Source: Chrysochromulina tobinii
Taxonomy: Eukaryota; Haptophyta; Prymnesiales; Chrysochromulinaceae
Assembly (NCBI GenBank): GCA_001275005.1
Contig: JWZX01003372.1
Span: 1-28,546 of the forward strand
Direction of reading: 5' to 3'
DNA length: 28,546 nucleotides
Part shown: positions 1-8,146 of the stretch, in pieces
Position numbering within the stretch: the first letter of the stretch is position 1
How the letters are laid out: every line of letters starts with the position of its first letter
Translations under genes and position numbers: made by a program
The notes under the pieces: model-generated
The model's database searches: none
Told to the model about the DNA's origin: nothing
Seen by the model: the letters and a program-made list of their open reading frames with translations, nothing else

Positions 1-78
1 GGCTTACCGTTACGCGAACCTGATTGTGGGTTCATCGTTTCTCGCCTCCCTCTTCCCTCTCATAACCGCGTTAAGTAC

Positions 79-315
79 TTAACTTTGACTAGGGTCCTTT
101 GCCGGCGGCTTGAGGACGACGCACTTGGACTTGCGGGGAAAATCCAACTGGGGGAACTCGGCCAGATGCTTCAACCCGCCTGCCCGCAGCTTGCTCTGGA
201 CGACGCGCTCAACTTCTTTGAGTGACAAGAGCCGGGGCGGGGCTGTATATAAACAGGCGGATAAACATGCCACACGCATCCGTGCCTCGGAACATCGCAT
301 TAAGTCACCGTGCAC
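79..315 (-). CDS. Possible small coding exon or ORF, function unknown
   Basis: A 78-codon open frame lies just downstream of the IMPACT-family gene on the same strand and overlaps its last bases. Only the distal part, about 79-235, looks coding: codons such as GTC, CAG, AAG, CTG and CCC give the high third-position GC seen in real genes here, and it encodes a Lys/Leu-rich segment ending in KPPAKDPSQS. A splice-acceptor-like TATACAG precedes it on the minus strand at about 236, so it could be the 3' exon of a spliced transcript. I could not join it in phase to the IMPACT-family frame. I do not recognise the protein. It could equally be a chance frame in 3' UTR. Confidence 0.22.
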   Translation of the reverse strand: MHGDLMRCSEARMRVACLSACLYTAPPRLLSLKEVERVVQSKLRAGGLKHLAEFPQLDFPRKSKCVVLKPPAKDPSQS

Positions 316-968
316 CGCCCCTGCGTGACATCTCGCAATCGATTGAGCACCTCATCCAATGCTTCGGGCGTTGCCTCAAACTCGGTGGCCAGCTGGTCGT
401 CGGCAGGCGCATCCACGGGACGCGGATCAAAGGCGCGCACCACTGAGAAGATGGCACCAGTGTCGTGCGGCTGGTACGCCACGCGCTTGATGACCGTCGG
501 GACGATGGTGACGGTCTCAGCACTTGCAAGCGCCGCGGCAGCCGTGCCGCCGTATGCACGTACCAAGCCGCCCGTGCCAAGCAACGCGCCCTCGCCGAGC
601 TTATAACGGGTGACCAGCACGACCACGTCATGAAGGCCGGCGCCTTCGATAGCGGCCAAGATGGGCGGGCCTGCAGTGCCGCCCGGCTCACCGTCGCCAT
701 TAGTTCGTGTGGAGCCGCAGCTGAGCCTCCATGCGAAGCAGTTGTGCCGCGCCTTCTGATCGGAATGCTCCTTCACATATGCATTAGCCGCCTCGGCGGT
801 CCTCGCCGGCGCGGCGAGCGCGACGAAGCGCGACTTTTTTATCACCTCCTCGTAGCGCACAGCAGACTTGAGTGTCGTGATGGCACCGCGGGCAGTGCTG
901 GTGCTCGTGGAGGCCGCACAGCTCCACAAGAGCACGGCGGTGCGCAGGTGGCGTCGAAACCCAAGCAT
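300..968 (-). CDS. IMPACT/YigZ (UPF0029) family protein
   Basis: This intronless 222-residue protein has the family core. Residues about 45-55 (KKSRFVALAAP) match the first strand, residues about 75-80 (RHNCFAW) match the conserved ARHNCYAY segment, and then come GDGEPGGTAGPPIL and VVLVTRY...LGTGGLVRAYGG, the signature of IMPACT and bacterial YigZ. The C-terminal ferredoxin-like domain ends in RDVTQGRCTVT, as in YigZ. Family knowledge: eukaryotic IMPACT modulates GCN2 through the GCN1 RWD interaction, while YigZ has no settled function. No RWD domain is present, so this is the short YigZ-like form. The first about 35 residues are hydrophobic and Ser/Thr/Ala-rich (LRTAVLLWSCAASTSTSTA), which suggests an organelle or signal presequence (inference). 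The loop after VTRY reads KLGEGALLGTGG instead of the usual FGGIKLGxGG. Confidence 0.88.
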   Translation of the reverse strand: MLGFRRHLRTAVLLWSCAASTSTSTARGAITTLKSAVRYEEVIKKSRFVALAAPARTAEAANAYVKEHSDQKARHNCFAWRLSCGSTRTNGDGEPGGTAGPPILAAIEGAGLHDVVVLVTRYKLGEGALLGTGGLVRAYGGTAAAALASAETVTIVPTVIKRVAYQPHDTGAIFSVVRAFDPRPVDAPADDQLATEFEATPEALDEVLNRLRDVTQGRCTVT

Positions 969-1562
969 TCCGGTCTGGGTGTGAATTGGTGTGAACGCTC
1001 ATGTGATCCCACCAGGCCACTACGACTACGTGAAGTAACCAAGAGCAACCCGTCGCAAAGAGTGTGAGGTAATTACATGTAGTGGAGAGGAAGCCGGCCT
1101 CGTCGTTCACAATACCTGTTCCTCCCTCCGCAGGTCGCGCACACCCCATGACGGCGCTCCACTCCGCACCACTACGGCGCTCCTCCCAGGTCGCACACAC
1201 CCATGACGGCCCCTCACGCCTGTCCGTTGCCCCCAAGGGCGGACTTGGATCTTGGTCCTCGCCCAGGGGCCGCAATTTGAGGGGCCGCGCTCGAGCACAC
1301 CGCGTGCCGTGTCGAGACCGCACCCAATACCGGCGACGGGGCGGTTGTGCCTGCCCCCTGTCGTCATTAGATATTAGTCTAACTTTTGTAACTACAAAGT
1401 ACCATGGACGACCCTGCACAACCCTCACACAACTCGACTCATAAGTCCATGCACAAGTCACAGACACACGACCCGTATGCGGTATCACTCACTCATGGCC
1501 GGCACAACAAATCGGAACCCATAGAATCACCACACAATACACGTTATCACATCACTAAACAT
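969..1562. other. Intergenic region between the IMPACT-family gene and H3
   Basis: No convincing gene was seen. This is the 5' side of the IMPACT-family gene and the 3' side of H3, both on the minus strand. It holds a perfect TACATGTA palindrome at 1074-1081, about 105 bp upstream of the IMPACT-family start. It also has an imperfect direct repeat: CAGGTCGCGCACACCCCATG near 1131 recurs in slightly altered form near 1187, offset about 56 bp. The 15-mer ACTTTTGTAACTACA at 1382-1396 recurs at 8588-8602. No histone 3' stem-loop was recognised downstream of the H3 stop codon. Confidence 0.5.
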
Positions 1563-1973
1563 TTACGCGCGCTCGCCACGGATGCGACGGGCGAGCTGAA
1601 TGTCCTTGGGCATGATGGTCACGCGCTTGGCATGGATGGCGCAGAGGTTGGTGTCCGCGAAGAGGCCAACAAGGTAAGCCTCCGAGGCCTCCTGGAGCGC
1701 GACGACGGCTGACGACTCGAAGCGAAGGTCGGTCTTGAAGTCCTGCGCGATCTCGCGCACCAGGCGCTGGAACGGGAGCTTGCGGATGAGCAGCTCCGTC
1801 GATTTCTGGTAGCGCTTTATGTCGCGGAGCGCCACGGTGCCCGGCCGCCAGCGGTGGGGCTTCATGACGCCGCCGGTCGCCGGGGTCGATTTGCGGGCCG
1901 CCTTGGCGTCGAGCAGCTTTCTGTGAGCCTTGCCGTCGGTCGACTTGCGCGCGGTCTGCTTGGTGCGCGCCAT
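1563..1973 (-). CDS. H3: Histone H3 variant with Met36 (K36M) and a divergent tail
   Basis: The full-length protein is 136 residues including the initiator Met. The ATG at 1973 gives the universal [11 protein letters not shown] start; the longer upstream frame is discarded. The histone fold from PGTVAL to RRIRGERA is nearly canonical ([20 protein letters not shown], then [18 protein letters not shown]). Differences from ordinary H3, in standard numbering: G12D, P16H, Q19L, A21D, T22A, A29T, K36M, Y/F41W, Q85E, M90V, E105A. The codon for position 36 is ATG (positions 1863-1865, minus strand), between GTC (V35) and AAG (K37). K4, K9, K14, K18, K23 and K27 are kept. The protein packages DNA in nucleosomes. 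The tail changes suggest a variant rather than the bulk replicative H3, which is an inference. The gene is intronless and diverges from RAD50. Confidence 0.97.
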   Translation of the reverse strand: MARTKQTARKSTDGKAHRKLLDAKAARKSTPATGGVMKPHRWRPGTVALRDIKRYQKSTELLIRKLPFQRLVREIAQDFKTDLRFESSAVVALQEASEAYLVGLFADTNLCAIHAKRVTIMPKDIQLARRIRGERA

Positions 1974-2668
1974 GAGACTGTGAGTGCAAAGGTCCTTGAT
2001 GTGGTTTGGCTCAGAGGGACGCTCGCTTTCTTCCACGTTGTAGAAAGGAAAATTCAACAACTTGACGAGGGCTAACACGCTAAATGTACATGTGAGGGCA
2101 CCCCTGCCGGACGGGGGCGCTCGGCGCGCGCGCGCGCCCACCCGACTAGGAGTTTTCCGTGAGTCGTCACAGCGAGTTCGGTAACAGGTCAAAATTGGGG
2201 GACCGGGCGGCGGGGCGGGCCGTCAAGTAGAAGATCGGGGGATTGGGGGAGAGAAAGAGGGGGATAGGCGCCTCGACCGAGGTGCTCGTGGTAAGATAGT
2301 CAGAGGCCCCGCGCGCAATTGGGTTCGGTTCACGTCCCAAAGGGCAGTACCGGTACCGGGCCTCGCGTGCGGCGTGCCCCGCCCGGTCGTTTACCCTCTT
2401 GCCGTTGTTCCCATCGCCCTCTTCCTAGGTGGCCTCTTGATCTTCTTGATGCCGCCTGTCGAGCCGCTGCCCCCCTCCGCGCCCCCTCCGCGCCCCCTCC
2501 GCTCGCGCGCTGTACGGACACGTTCTCAACGCCCGCCCTTTCCATGCCTCTAGTCAATACTTGACTTGACTTGCTCGACTTGCTCTGGGACGCTCACTCT
2601 GCCGCGCCCGACCGAGAAGGCGAAGGGCGGGCCGCGAGCCGCTTCTGACTGCACGCATCCTCGGAGCC
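1974..2668. promoter_or_regulatory. Divergent promoter region of H3 and RAD50
   Basis: About 695 bp separate the two divergent start codons, so both promoters must lie here. No TATA box is evident for either gene. The region has an alternating GCGCGC run near 2126-2137, a short CCCTCCGCGCC tandem near 2470-2505 and a TTGAC/TTGCT tandem near 2560-2586 just before the RAD50 leader. H3 and DNA-repair genes are both typically active in S phase, so shared control is possible but not shown by any recognised motif. Confidence 0.45.
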
Positions 2669-5600
2669 ATGACGTCGATCGACAAGATGTCAATCCGCGG
2701 CATCCGCTCCTTCTCGCCCACCGAGACGCAGGTCATCGAGTTCTACAAGCCGCTCACCTTGATTGTCGGTAAGAACGGCTCCGGGAAGACGACGACGATC
2801 GAGTGCCTCAAGATGGCCACGACGGGCGATCTGCCGCCCAACTGCCGCAACGGGCAGGCCTTCATCAACGATCCGAACGTCCACAACTCGAGCGAGGTCA
2901 AGGCACAGATCAAGCTCAAGTTCACGACGGCTACGGGCCGGCCGGCAGTGTGCACGCGCTCCTTCTCGCTCGTGCAGAAGACGACGAAGAAGGAGTACAA
3001 GGCCTTCGAGGCGGCGCTGCAGACGATCGACGAGAAGGGCGACAAGACCAGCCTGAGCTACAAGTGCGCCGACCTCAACAAGCTCGTGCCCGAGATGATG
3101 CACGTCTCGACAGCCGTGCTCGACTCGGTCATCTTTGTGCACCAGGAAGATGCATGCTGGCCGTTGCAGGAGGACAAGGTTCTCAAGGACCGCTTCGACG
3201 CCATCTTCGCGGCGACGAACTACACGAAGGCGCTCGATGCCATCAAGGTGTACAAGGCGGATAAGGCCAAGGACATCAAGGTGCTCGCGGCGGAGCTCGA
3301 GACCCTCGAAACCAAACTCAACGAGGCGAACCGGCTACGCGAGGAGCTGCGCTCGAACGAGGAGCGCAAAGAGATGCTTGAGGCGGCGATGGCCAAGTGC
3401 CGCGCGGCCGCCCAGGAGGGCAAGGATCGTCTGCCGGAGCGGCGCGCGGTGCTCGATCAGTTCCATCGAGTGCACAATGAGTACCAACAAGCAGCAACCG
3501 AGCACAACCACGCGTCTGATGCGGCGGGAAAGGCGCTGCAGGAGCTGATCAGACAGTACGGCGGCCCTCTGGAGGAGTCGGATGCGGAGCTGCAGGAGAT
3601 CGAGACCTCGCAGGGCGCCGCCACTGTCCAGATGCGCACCGATCTAGACAAGACGCGCAACCAGGTCAGTGCGCCGGAGTGCGCCTGATGAGTTCCTGAT
3701 GACCTCCTGATGAGCGTCCGATGAGCAACTGATGAGCAACTGATTGCAATGAGCTCGGCTGGCGCAGATCGGCGAGATGGAGCGCGAGCTCGAGTCAGAC
3801 GAGCAGCGCCGGGACAGCGCGCGCGGGCTCCTCGAGCAGCACAAGGCACAGGAGGCTCACCACAAGGAGGTGGAGCGTGAGGCGGTTTGCGCCGCGAATG
3901 AGCTCGGTCGTAAGTACGTGAGCGGGAGCACGGCGAGCGGCGCAGAGGTGCCCCCGGGCGTCAGTCCCATTCAGCACGTGCAGGCAGCCGCGGACTCCCT
4001 CGCCCGCGTCCTTCATAGCAGGCAGTCGGAGCTCACGCGTGCTAAGGAGGAGCAGGAGCAGGTGATTGCCTCGGACGGCCTCTGACTGAGTGCCTCGGAG
4101 TGAGAGCCTCGGAGTGCCATCAAGGCCCATGCATGATCCGTCATCAGAGGTCATCAGAGGTCATCAGAGGTCATCAAGGCCCATGCATGATCCCATGCAT
4201 GATCCGTCATCCCTCGCCCTCGCGATGTCCTGCTCGGCAGGTGCGCCAGACGCAGCGTGCCAAGGTGCAGCAGCAGCGGCTGGAGCTCGAGCACGGCGCC
4301 GAGAAGGCGAATGGGAAGGAGAGGGAGGCGAGCTCGCTGCTCGCCAAGGTACGGCAGCTCGAGGAGCGACTCGAGATCGGATCTCAGGCGGATCTCGAGA
4401 CGCGGCTGGCTCGGATGCGCCAGGAGAATGTCGAGCTCAAGGCAGATTACCGCGCGGCAGAGGAGGACGTGAGCGGCTCATCCTTGCGCGAGGATCTCGC
4501 CAACCATCGCAACCAGAAGCGCACGGTGCGCCCCAAAGCTTTGACTGGCCTCGGATGGGCTCGCTGGTGGCCTCGGAGGACCCCCTCGCTCACTTCATCA
4601 ACTGGCTCGCTGATGGCCTCTGATGACCCCAACGACAGGTACGCGACAAGCTGAGCCGCCTGGCGGAGGAGCTCGTGCTGATCAGTGCCGAGGGCGAGAA
4701 GCAGGGGAGATTGCACCGGCAGCTCCAGCTCGCAAAGGAGAAGCGCGAGAAGCTCGACGCGTCGGTGAGCGAGCGCCGTCCCAAGCTGCGCGCCCTCATG
4801 GAGACGTGCACGGCGGATGCAGATGTGCTCCGCCTGCTCGAGCAAGAGAGCCTCGGGCGCGAGTTTGCACGTAAGCGCGCCACTCGGGATGAGCTCGTCG
4901 CTGACAAGGAGCGAGAGGCCGCGGCCGCTCTCGATAAGGCACAGAAGAAGGGGTGCGCGCTGATGGCACGTTGAGCACCTCTTGATGGCCGCTTGATGTC
5001 CGCTTGATGACCTCTTGATGGCCTCTTGACGACCTCTTGATGCCCTCTTGATGGCCTCCGATGACCCCTAATTGCCTCTTGATGGCCTCTGAGAGCCCCC
5101 ATCTCGATTGCCTCCCTGATCGCCTTCCCGCTCGCCTCCCTGATGGCCTCCCTCCTCAGGTTTGAAGTGCAAGCCAAGACGGAGCAGCTGCGCGAGCTCG
5201 TGCGAAAGATCGACGAGGACGAGGCCAAGGTGCGGACTCAAGAGCCGGGGATGCTCGCGCCGAGCTACGATTTCCCCACACAGCTCGCCGCCCTTGAAGA
5301 GGATGTGCGTAAGAAGGAGGTCGACGTGCAAGACTCCAATGGGTTGCTCGAACTCATGGAGAAGGCGAAGACGAAGGCGGAGTCGACGGGCAAGTGCATG
5401 GTCTGCAGCCAAAAGGTCGACCATGCGCTGATTCAGGACAAGTTCGTATCTCGCATCAATAAGATGAAGGCGAACCCCCAGAACGGCGCCGCATTGAAGG
5501 CTCAACTGCAGGAGGCACGCGACAAGGTGCGTCGTCATCAGCAGCTGGTTGAGCTCACTCAGGACATCTTCAAGCGCAAGGCCAGCGAGAAGCCCGCACT

Positions 5601-8146
5601 TGAGCAGATGCTCGAGGCGGCGCGTGCGGACCATGAGAGGCTCAAGCGAGAGCACGAGGCGAAGCAGCAGGCGGCGCGCGAGGCGCGCGATCTCGCAGAT
5701 AAGGCGCGAGATTTGAAGAGTGACGTGGACCATCTGAATCACCTGTTTCGAGATTGGACCAAGGAGCAGACCGAGGTGGGCACGATCCAGAGTGGCATGC
5801 AATCGGGCATGGGTACCCTCCACCGGCGGCGGGATGTGGTCGAGGCTGAGAAGGTGCGTGGTGGCCTCGCTGATGGCCTCGCTGATGGCCTCGCTGATGG
5901 CCTCGCTGATGGCCTCGCTGATGGCCTCGCTGATGGCCTCGCTGATGGCCTCGCTGATGGCCGCTGATGGCAGGAGGAGACGGAGAGCGAGCTCGAGCGC
6001 CTCGAGCGCCAGATCGACAAGGACGATCTCGCGCTTCGTCAAAAGGAAGCCGAGCTGAGCGAGCTGCGCACGAGACGAGATCAAAAGGAGAATGAGGTGA
6101 CGAAGCTGAGTGCGGAATGCGAGCGCCGTCGTGACGCGGATGCGCGGCTGACGGAGGTGAAGCAGCAGATGGCGCAGCTGCAGCGCGAGGCGGCGGAGCT
6201 GCGGGAATCCGAGCGCCCGCGCCAGCAGCAGCTCGCCGCGGATGAAGACGCTCTCCGTGCGGATGAGTTGCGGCTGGATGCGGCGGTGCGCAATTCCGAT
6301 GCCAAGGCGTCCGAATGCCTCAGAGACCAGACGCGCCTCGCCGAGTACTGTACGCGTCTGGCCCAAGGATCGTCCTCGTCGCGCAAGCAGGTGCGTGCCT
6401 CTGAGTGGCCTCTGAGTGGCCTTTCATTAACCTCTGAATGCCTCTTTGTCCGATGGCTCGCTGATTGGGTCTGAGTGCGTCTGAGTGCGTCTGAGTGCAT
6501 CACTGATTGAGTCGGCCCGATGGTGAGGACGTCTCGGATGGCGCCGTAACCCTACGTCGTTATCCCGTGTCGTAACCCAACGCCGTAACCCAACGCCGTA
6601 ACCCAACCCGTGACCCGAACCCTACCCGTGCTCCTCGGCGGCAGCTGCTGATCGATTGCGAGGCACGAGTGGCGGAGACTCATCGAGTTGTCACTGAGAA
6701 GCGCGAGAAGCTCAAGGAGAGGCAGCATAGGGCCGCCTTGCTCCACCAGAAGCTGCAGGGACAGGAGCAGCTGCGCACTCAGATGCTGGCGAACCTCAGC
6801 CAGAGGGAGGTGGCGCGGAAGGAGCGCGAGCTCCATGAGGAGGCGAACCGTCTGCGCGATCAGCTGGGCAGCTTAGAGGCGGCTGGGAAAAAAGCTGATC
6901 ACGACATCCATAAACTGAATAAGGCGAGCAGCTGAGTGACAATGAGTGGCACTGATGAGCACTGAGTGGCACTGATGAGCACTGATGAGCACTGATGAGC
7001 ACTGATGATGAGCATGAGCACTGATGAGCACTGAGTGGCACTGATGAGCACTGATGAGCACGGATGAGCACGACCTCGATCGGGTGCATCAGGTGATCCA
7101 CGAGAATGAGCTCGAGAGGTCGAGACTTGAGGGCTCTCTCTCGACGATCGTCGCTCAGATCACGAGCACGCGCATGCAGCTGCAGGACCAGAAGTTTAAG
7201 AAGATTGACCAGGTGCGTGTGCCTCTCTGAGTTGCCTCTCTGAGGACCTCGCTGAGTGCCGCGGGGACGATCCTGATGATCACTGATGGCCACTCCGCTC
7301 GCCACTGATGATCACTGATGGGCCTCTGAGTACGCCCGTCATCGAGCAGGAGCACCGCGAGAAGCTCATCGAGTTTAAGACGGTCCAGATGGCGGTGGAC
7401 GACCTCGGCCGGTACTACAAGGCGCTGAACGCGGCGCTCATGCGCTTCCACGAGACAAAGATGGCGGACGTGAACAAGGCGATCACGGAGCTGTGGAACA
7501 AGACGTACAAGGGGACCGACATCGACGGCATCACCATCAAGACCGAGAATGAGGGTGAGACCGCCGATGGGCGGCGCAAGCAGACCTACCGCGTCGTGAT
7601 GAAAAAGGGCGACACACAGCTCGACATGCGAGGCCGGTGCTCGGCTGGGCCAAAAGGTGCTCGGCCAGCCCCTGATGGCGACCCTCCTTTGTCGCGGATG
7701 GCCTCCGGTGGCGTCGGCTCGCCACTGATTGCCTCCCTCATCAGGCTGATTGCCTTCCTCATCAGTGGCGTCGGCTCGCCACTGATTGCTTCCCTCATCA
7801 GGCTGATTGCCTCCCTCATCAGGTGCTCGCGTCGCTCGTCATCCGGCTCGCGCTCGCGGAGTCATTCTGCATCAACTGCGGCATCCTTGCGCTCGACGAG
7901 CCGACTACTAATCTGGACCGTCCCAACATCGAATCGCTCGCGGCGGCACTCAACGAGATCATCAAGGCGCGCAAGCACCAGACCAACTTCCAGCTGATCG
8001 TGATCACACACGATGAGGAGTTCGTGCAGCTCATTGGGCGCTCGGAGAACTGCTCGCACTACTTCTATATCGAGAAGAAGTTTGGAGCCGCGGGCACCCC
8101 CCCCGCCTCGACGATCACCAAGATGAGCATCGATCGCTTTGGATGA
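2669..8146 (+). CDS. RAD50: RAD50, double-strand-break repair ATPase, ten exons
   Basis: RAD50 is the SMC-like ATPase of the MRE11-RAD50-NBS1 complex, which tethers and processes DNA ends. Exons: 2669-3664, 3768-4061, 4241-4468, 4639-4952, 5160-5853, 5974-6390, 6645-6923, 7069-7212, 7350-7656, 7823-8146. The joined product is about 1331 residues, against about 1312 in human. The N-terminus [15 protein letters not shown] is typical. Walker A is GKNGSGKTT (residues about 34-42) and the Q-loop is VIFVHQED. Coiled coils flank the zinc hook CMVC (nt 5395-5406). The C-terminal half has [23 protein letters not shown], Walker [13 protein letters not shown] and the H-loop VITHDEEF. One extra G at 7647-7649 breaks the frame inside the ABC signature CSAGQK; without correction, translation stops in exon 10. 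All introns are GT-AG except intron 7 (GC-AG), and all are phase 0 except intron 4 (phase 2). Splice sites were set by eye from frame and homology. Confidence 0.93.
3665..3767 (+). repeat. RAD50 intron 1 with CTGATGA repeats
   Basis: This 103-nt phase-0 intron follows CAG and ends GCGCAG. Its body is a run of near-copies of CCTGATGAG/CTGATGACCT/ACTGATGAGC, five or more, spaced about 10-12 nt. Each contains a CTGAT word resembling a spliceosomal branch site. Confidence 0.8.
4062..4240 (+). repeat. RAD50 intron 2 with inverted-orientation repeats
   Basis: This 179-nt phase-0 intron follows CAG. It carries GCCTCGGAGTG copies, then three copies of GTCATCAGAG and repeated CCCATGCATGATC. GTCATCAG is the reverse complement of CTGATGAC, the core word of the other introns, so the array here runs the opposite way. 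CAGGTG occurs at both intron edges. Confidence 0.8.
4469..4638 (+). other. RAD50 intron 3
   Basis: This 170-nt phase-0 GT-AG intron starts after GAC. It is the least repetitive of the nine: only its 3' half has CCTCGGATGG/GCTCGCTGATGGCCTCTGATGA-type words. The 5' half looks like unrelated GC-rich sequence. Confidence 0.75.
4953..5159 (+). repeat. RAD50 intron 4, CCTCTTGATGG minisatellite
   Basis: This 207-nt intron is the only phase-2 intron in the gene; the split codon is GG|G. It contains about ten degenerate copies of an 11-mer close to CCTCTTGATGG, followed by TCGCCTCCCTGATGG units running into the acceptor CTCCTCAG. Confidence 0.8.
5854..5973 (+). repeat. RAD50 intron 5, perfect 12-mer array
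   Basis: This 120-nt phase-0 intron starts GTGCGT. It is almost entirely eight head-to-tail perfect copies of the 12-mer GGCCTCGCTGAT. Because 12 is divisible by three, the array is open in frame (Gly-Leu-Ala-Asp repeats) until a TGA near its end. Retention would therefore add the repeats and then truncate RAD50. Confidence 0.85.
6391..6644 (+). repeat. RAD50 intron 6, two different arrays
   Basis: This 254-nt phase-0 intron is the longest. The 5' half has GCCTCTGAGTG and then GTCTGAGTGC copies. The 3' half switches to CGCCGTAACCCAA 13-mers and AACCCTACCC, giving TAACCC words like telomeric repeat and like a CTAAC branch site. It ends GGCGGCAG. Confidence 0.78.
6924..7068 (+). repeat. RAD50 intron 7, GC-AG with a 10-mer array
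   Basis: This 145-nt phase-0 intron uses a GC donor (AAG|GCGAGC). Every downstream GT lies beyond an in-frame TGA, and the frame rejoins exactly at CACGACCTC after an AG. The body is about ten copies of ACTGATGAGC interspersed with ACTGAGTGGC. Confidence 0.72.
7213..7349 (+). other. RAD50 intron 8
   Basis: This 137-nt phase-0 intron begins GTGCGTGTGCC and ends ATCGAGCAG. It has CCTCTCTGAG copies at the 5' end and CACTGATGATCACTGATGG words toward the middle and 3' end. Confidence 0.75.
7657..7822 (+). repeat. RAD50 intron 9 with a duplicated acceptor module
   Basis: This 166-nt intron ends in two tandem 57-bp copies (7709-7765 and 7766-7822) that differ at two positions. Each contains CTGATT words and two CTCATCAG acceptors, so four candidate 3' splice sites end at 7744, 7765, 7801 and 7822. 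The last one restores RAD50 homology (K|VLAS). Confidence 0.85.

Noticed and set aside
246-253. TATATAAA as a promoter TATA box
   Set aside because: It is on the plus strand with no plus-strand gene downstream; read on the minus strand it is not in TATA orientation for the neighbouring gene. It may be part of an acceptor-like TATACAG.
784-1488. 234-residue minus-strand frame upstream of the IMPACT-family gene
   Set aside because: Partly out of frame over the IMPACT-family gene and partly in spacer; Arg/Trp-rich without domain, and it spans the promoter region.
5854-5973. Regular repeats resembling a CRISPR array
   Set aside because: The units are contiguous 12-mers without spacers, inside a eukaryotic intron.
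5068-6366. 432-residue minus-strand frame with AISE repeats
   Set aside because: It is antisense to RAD50 exons 5-6. The repeats are the reverse reading of the intron 5 12-mer, and coiled-coil codons leave the opposite strand open.
7641-7822. Alternative splicing as the explanation of the RAD50 frame break
   Set aside because: An upstream donor at the first GGTGCTCGG would delete the conserved CSAGQK, and no second copy of CAAAAG exists near the acceptor.
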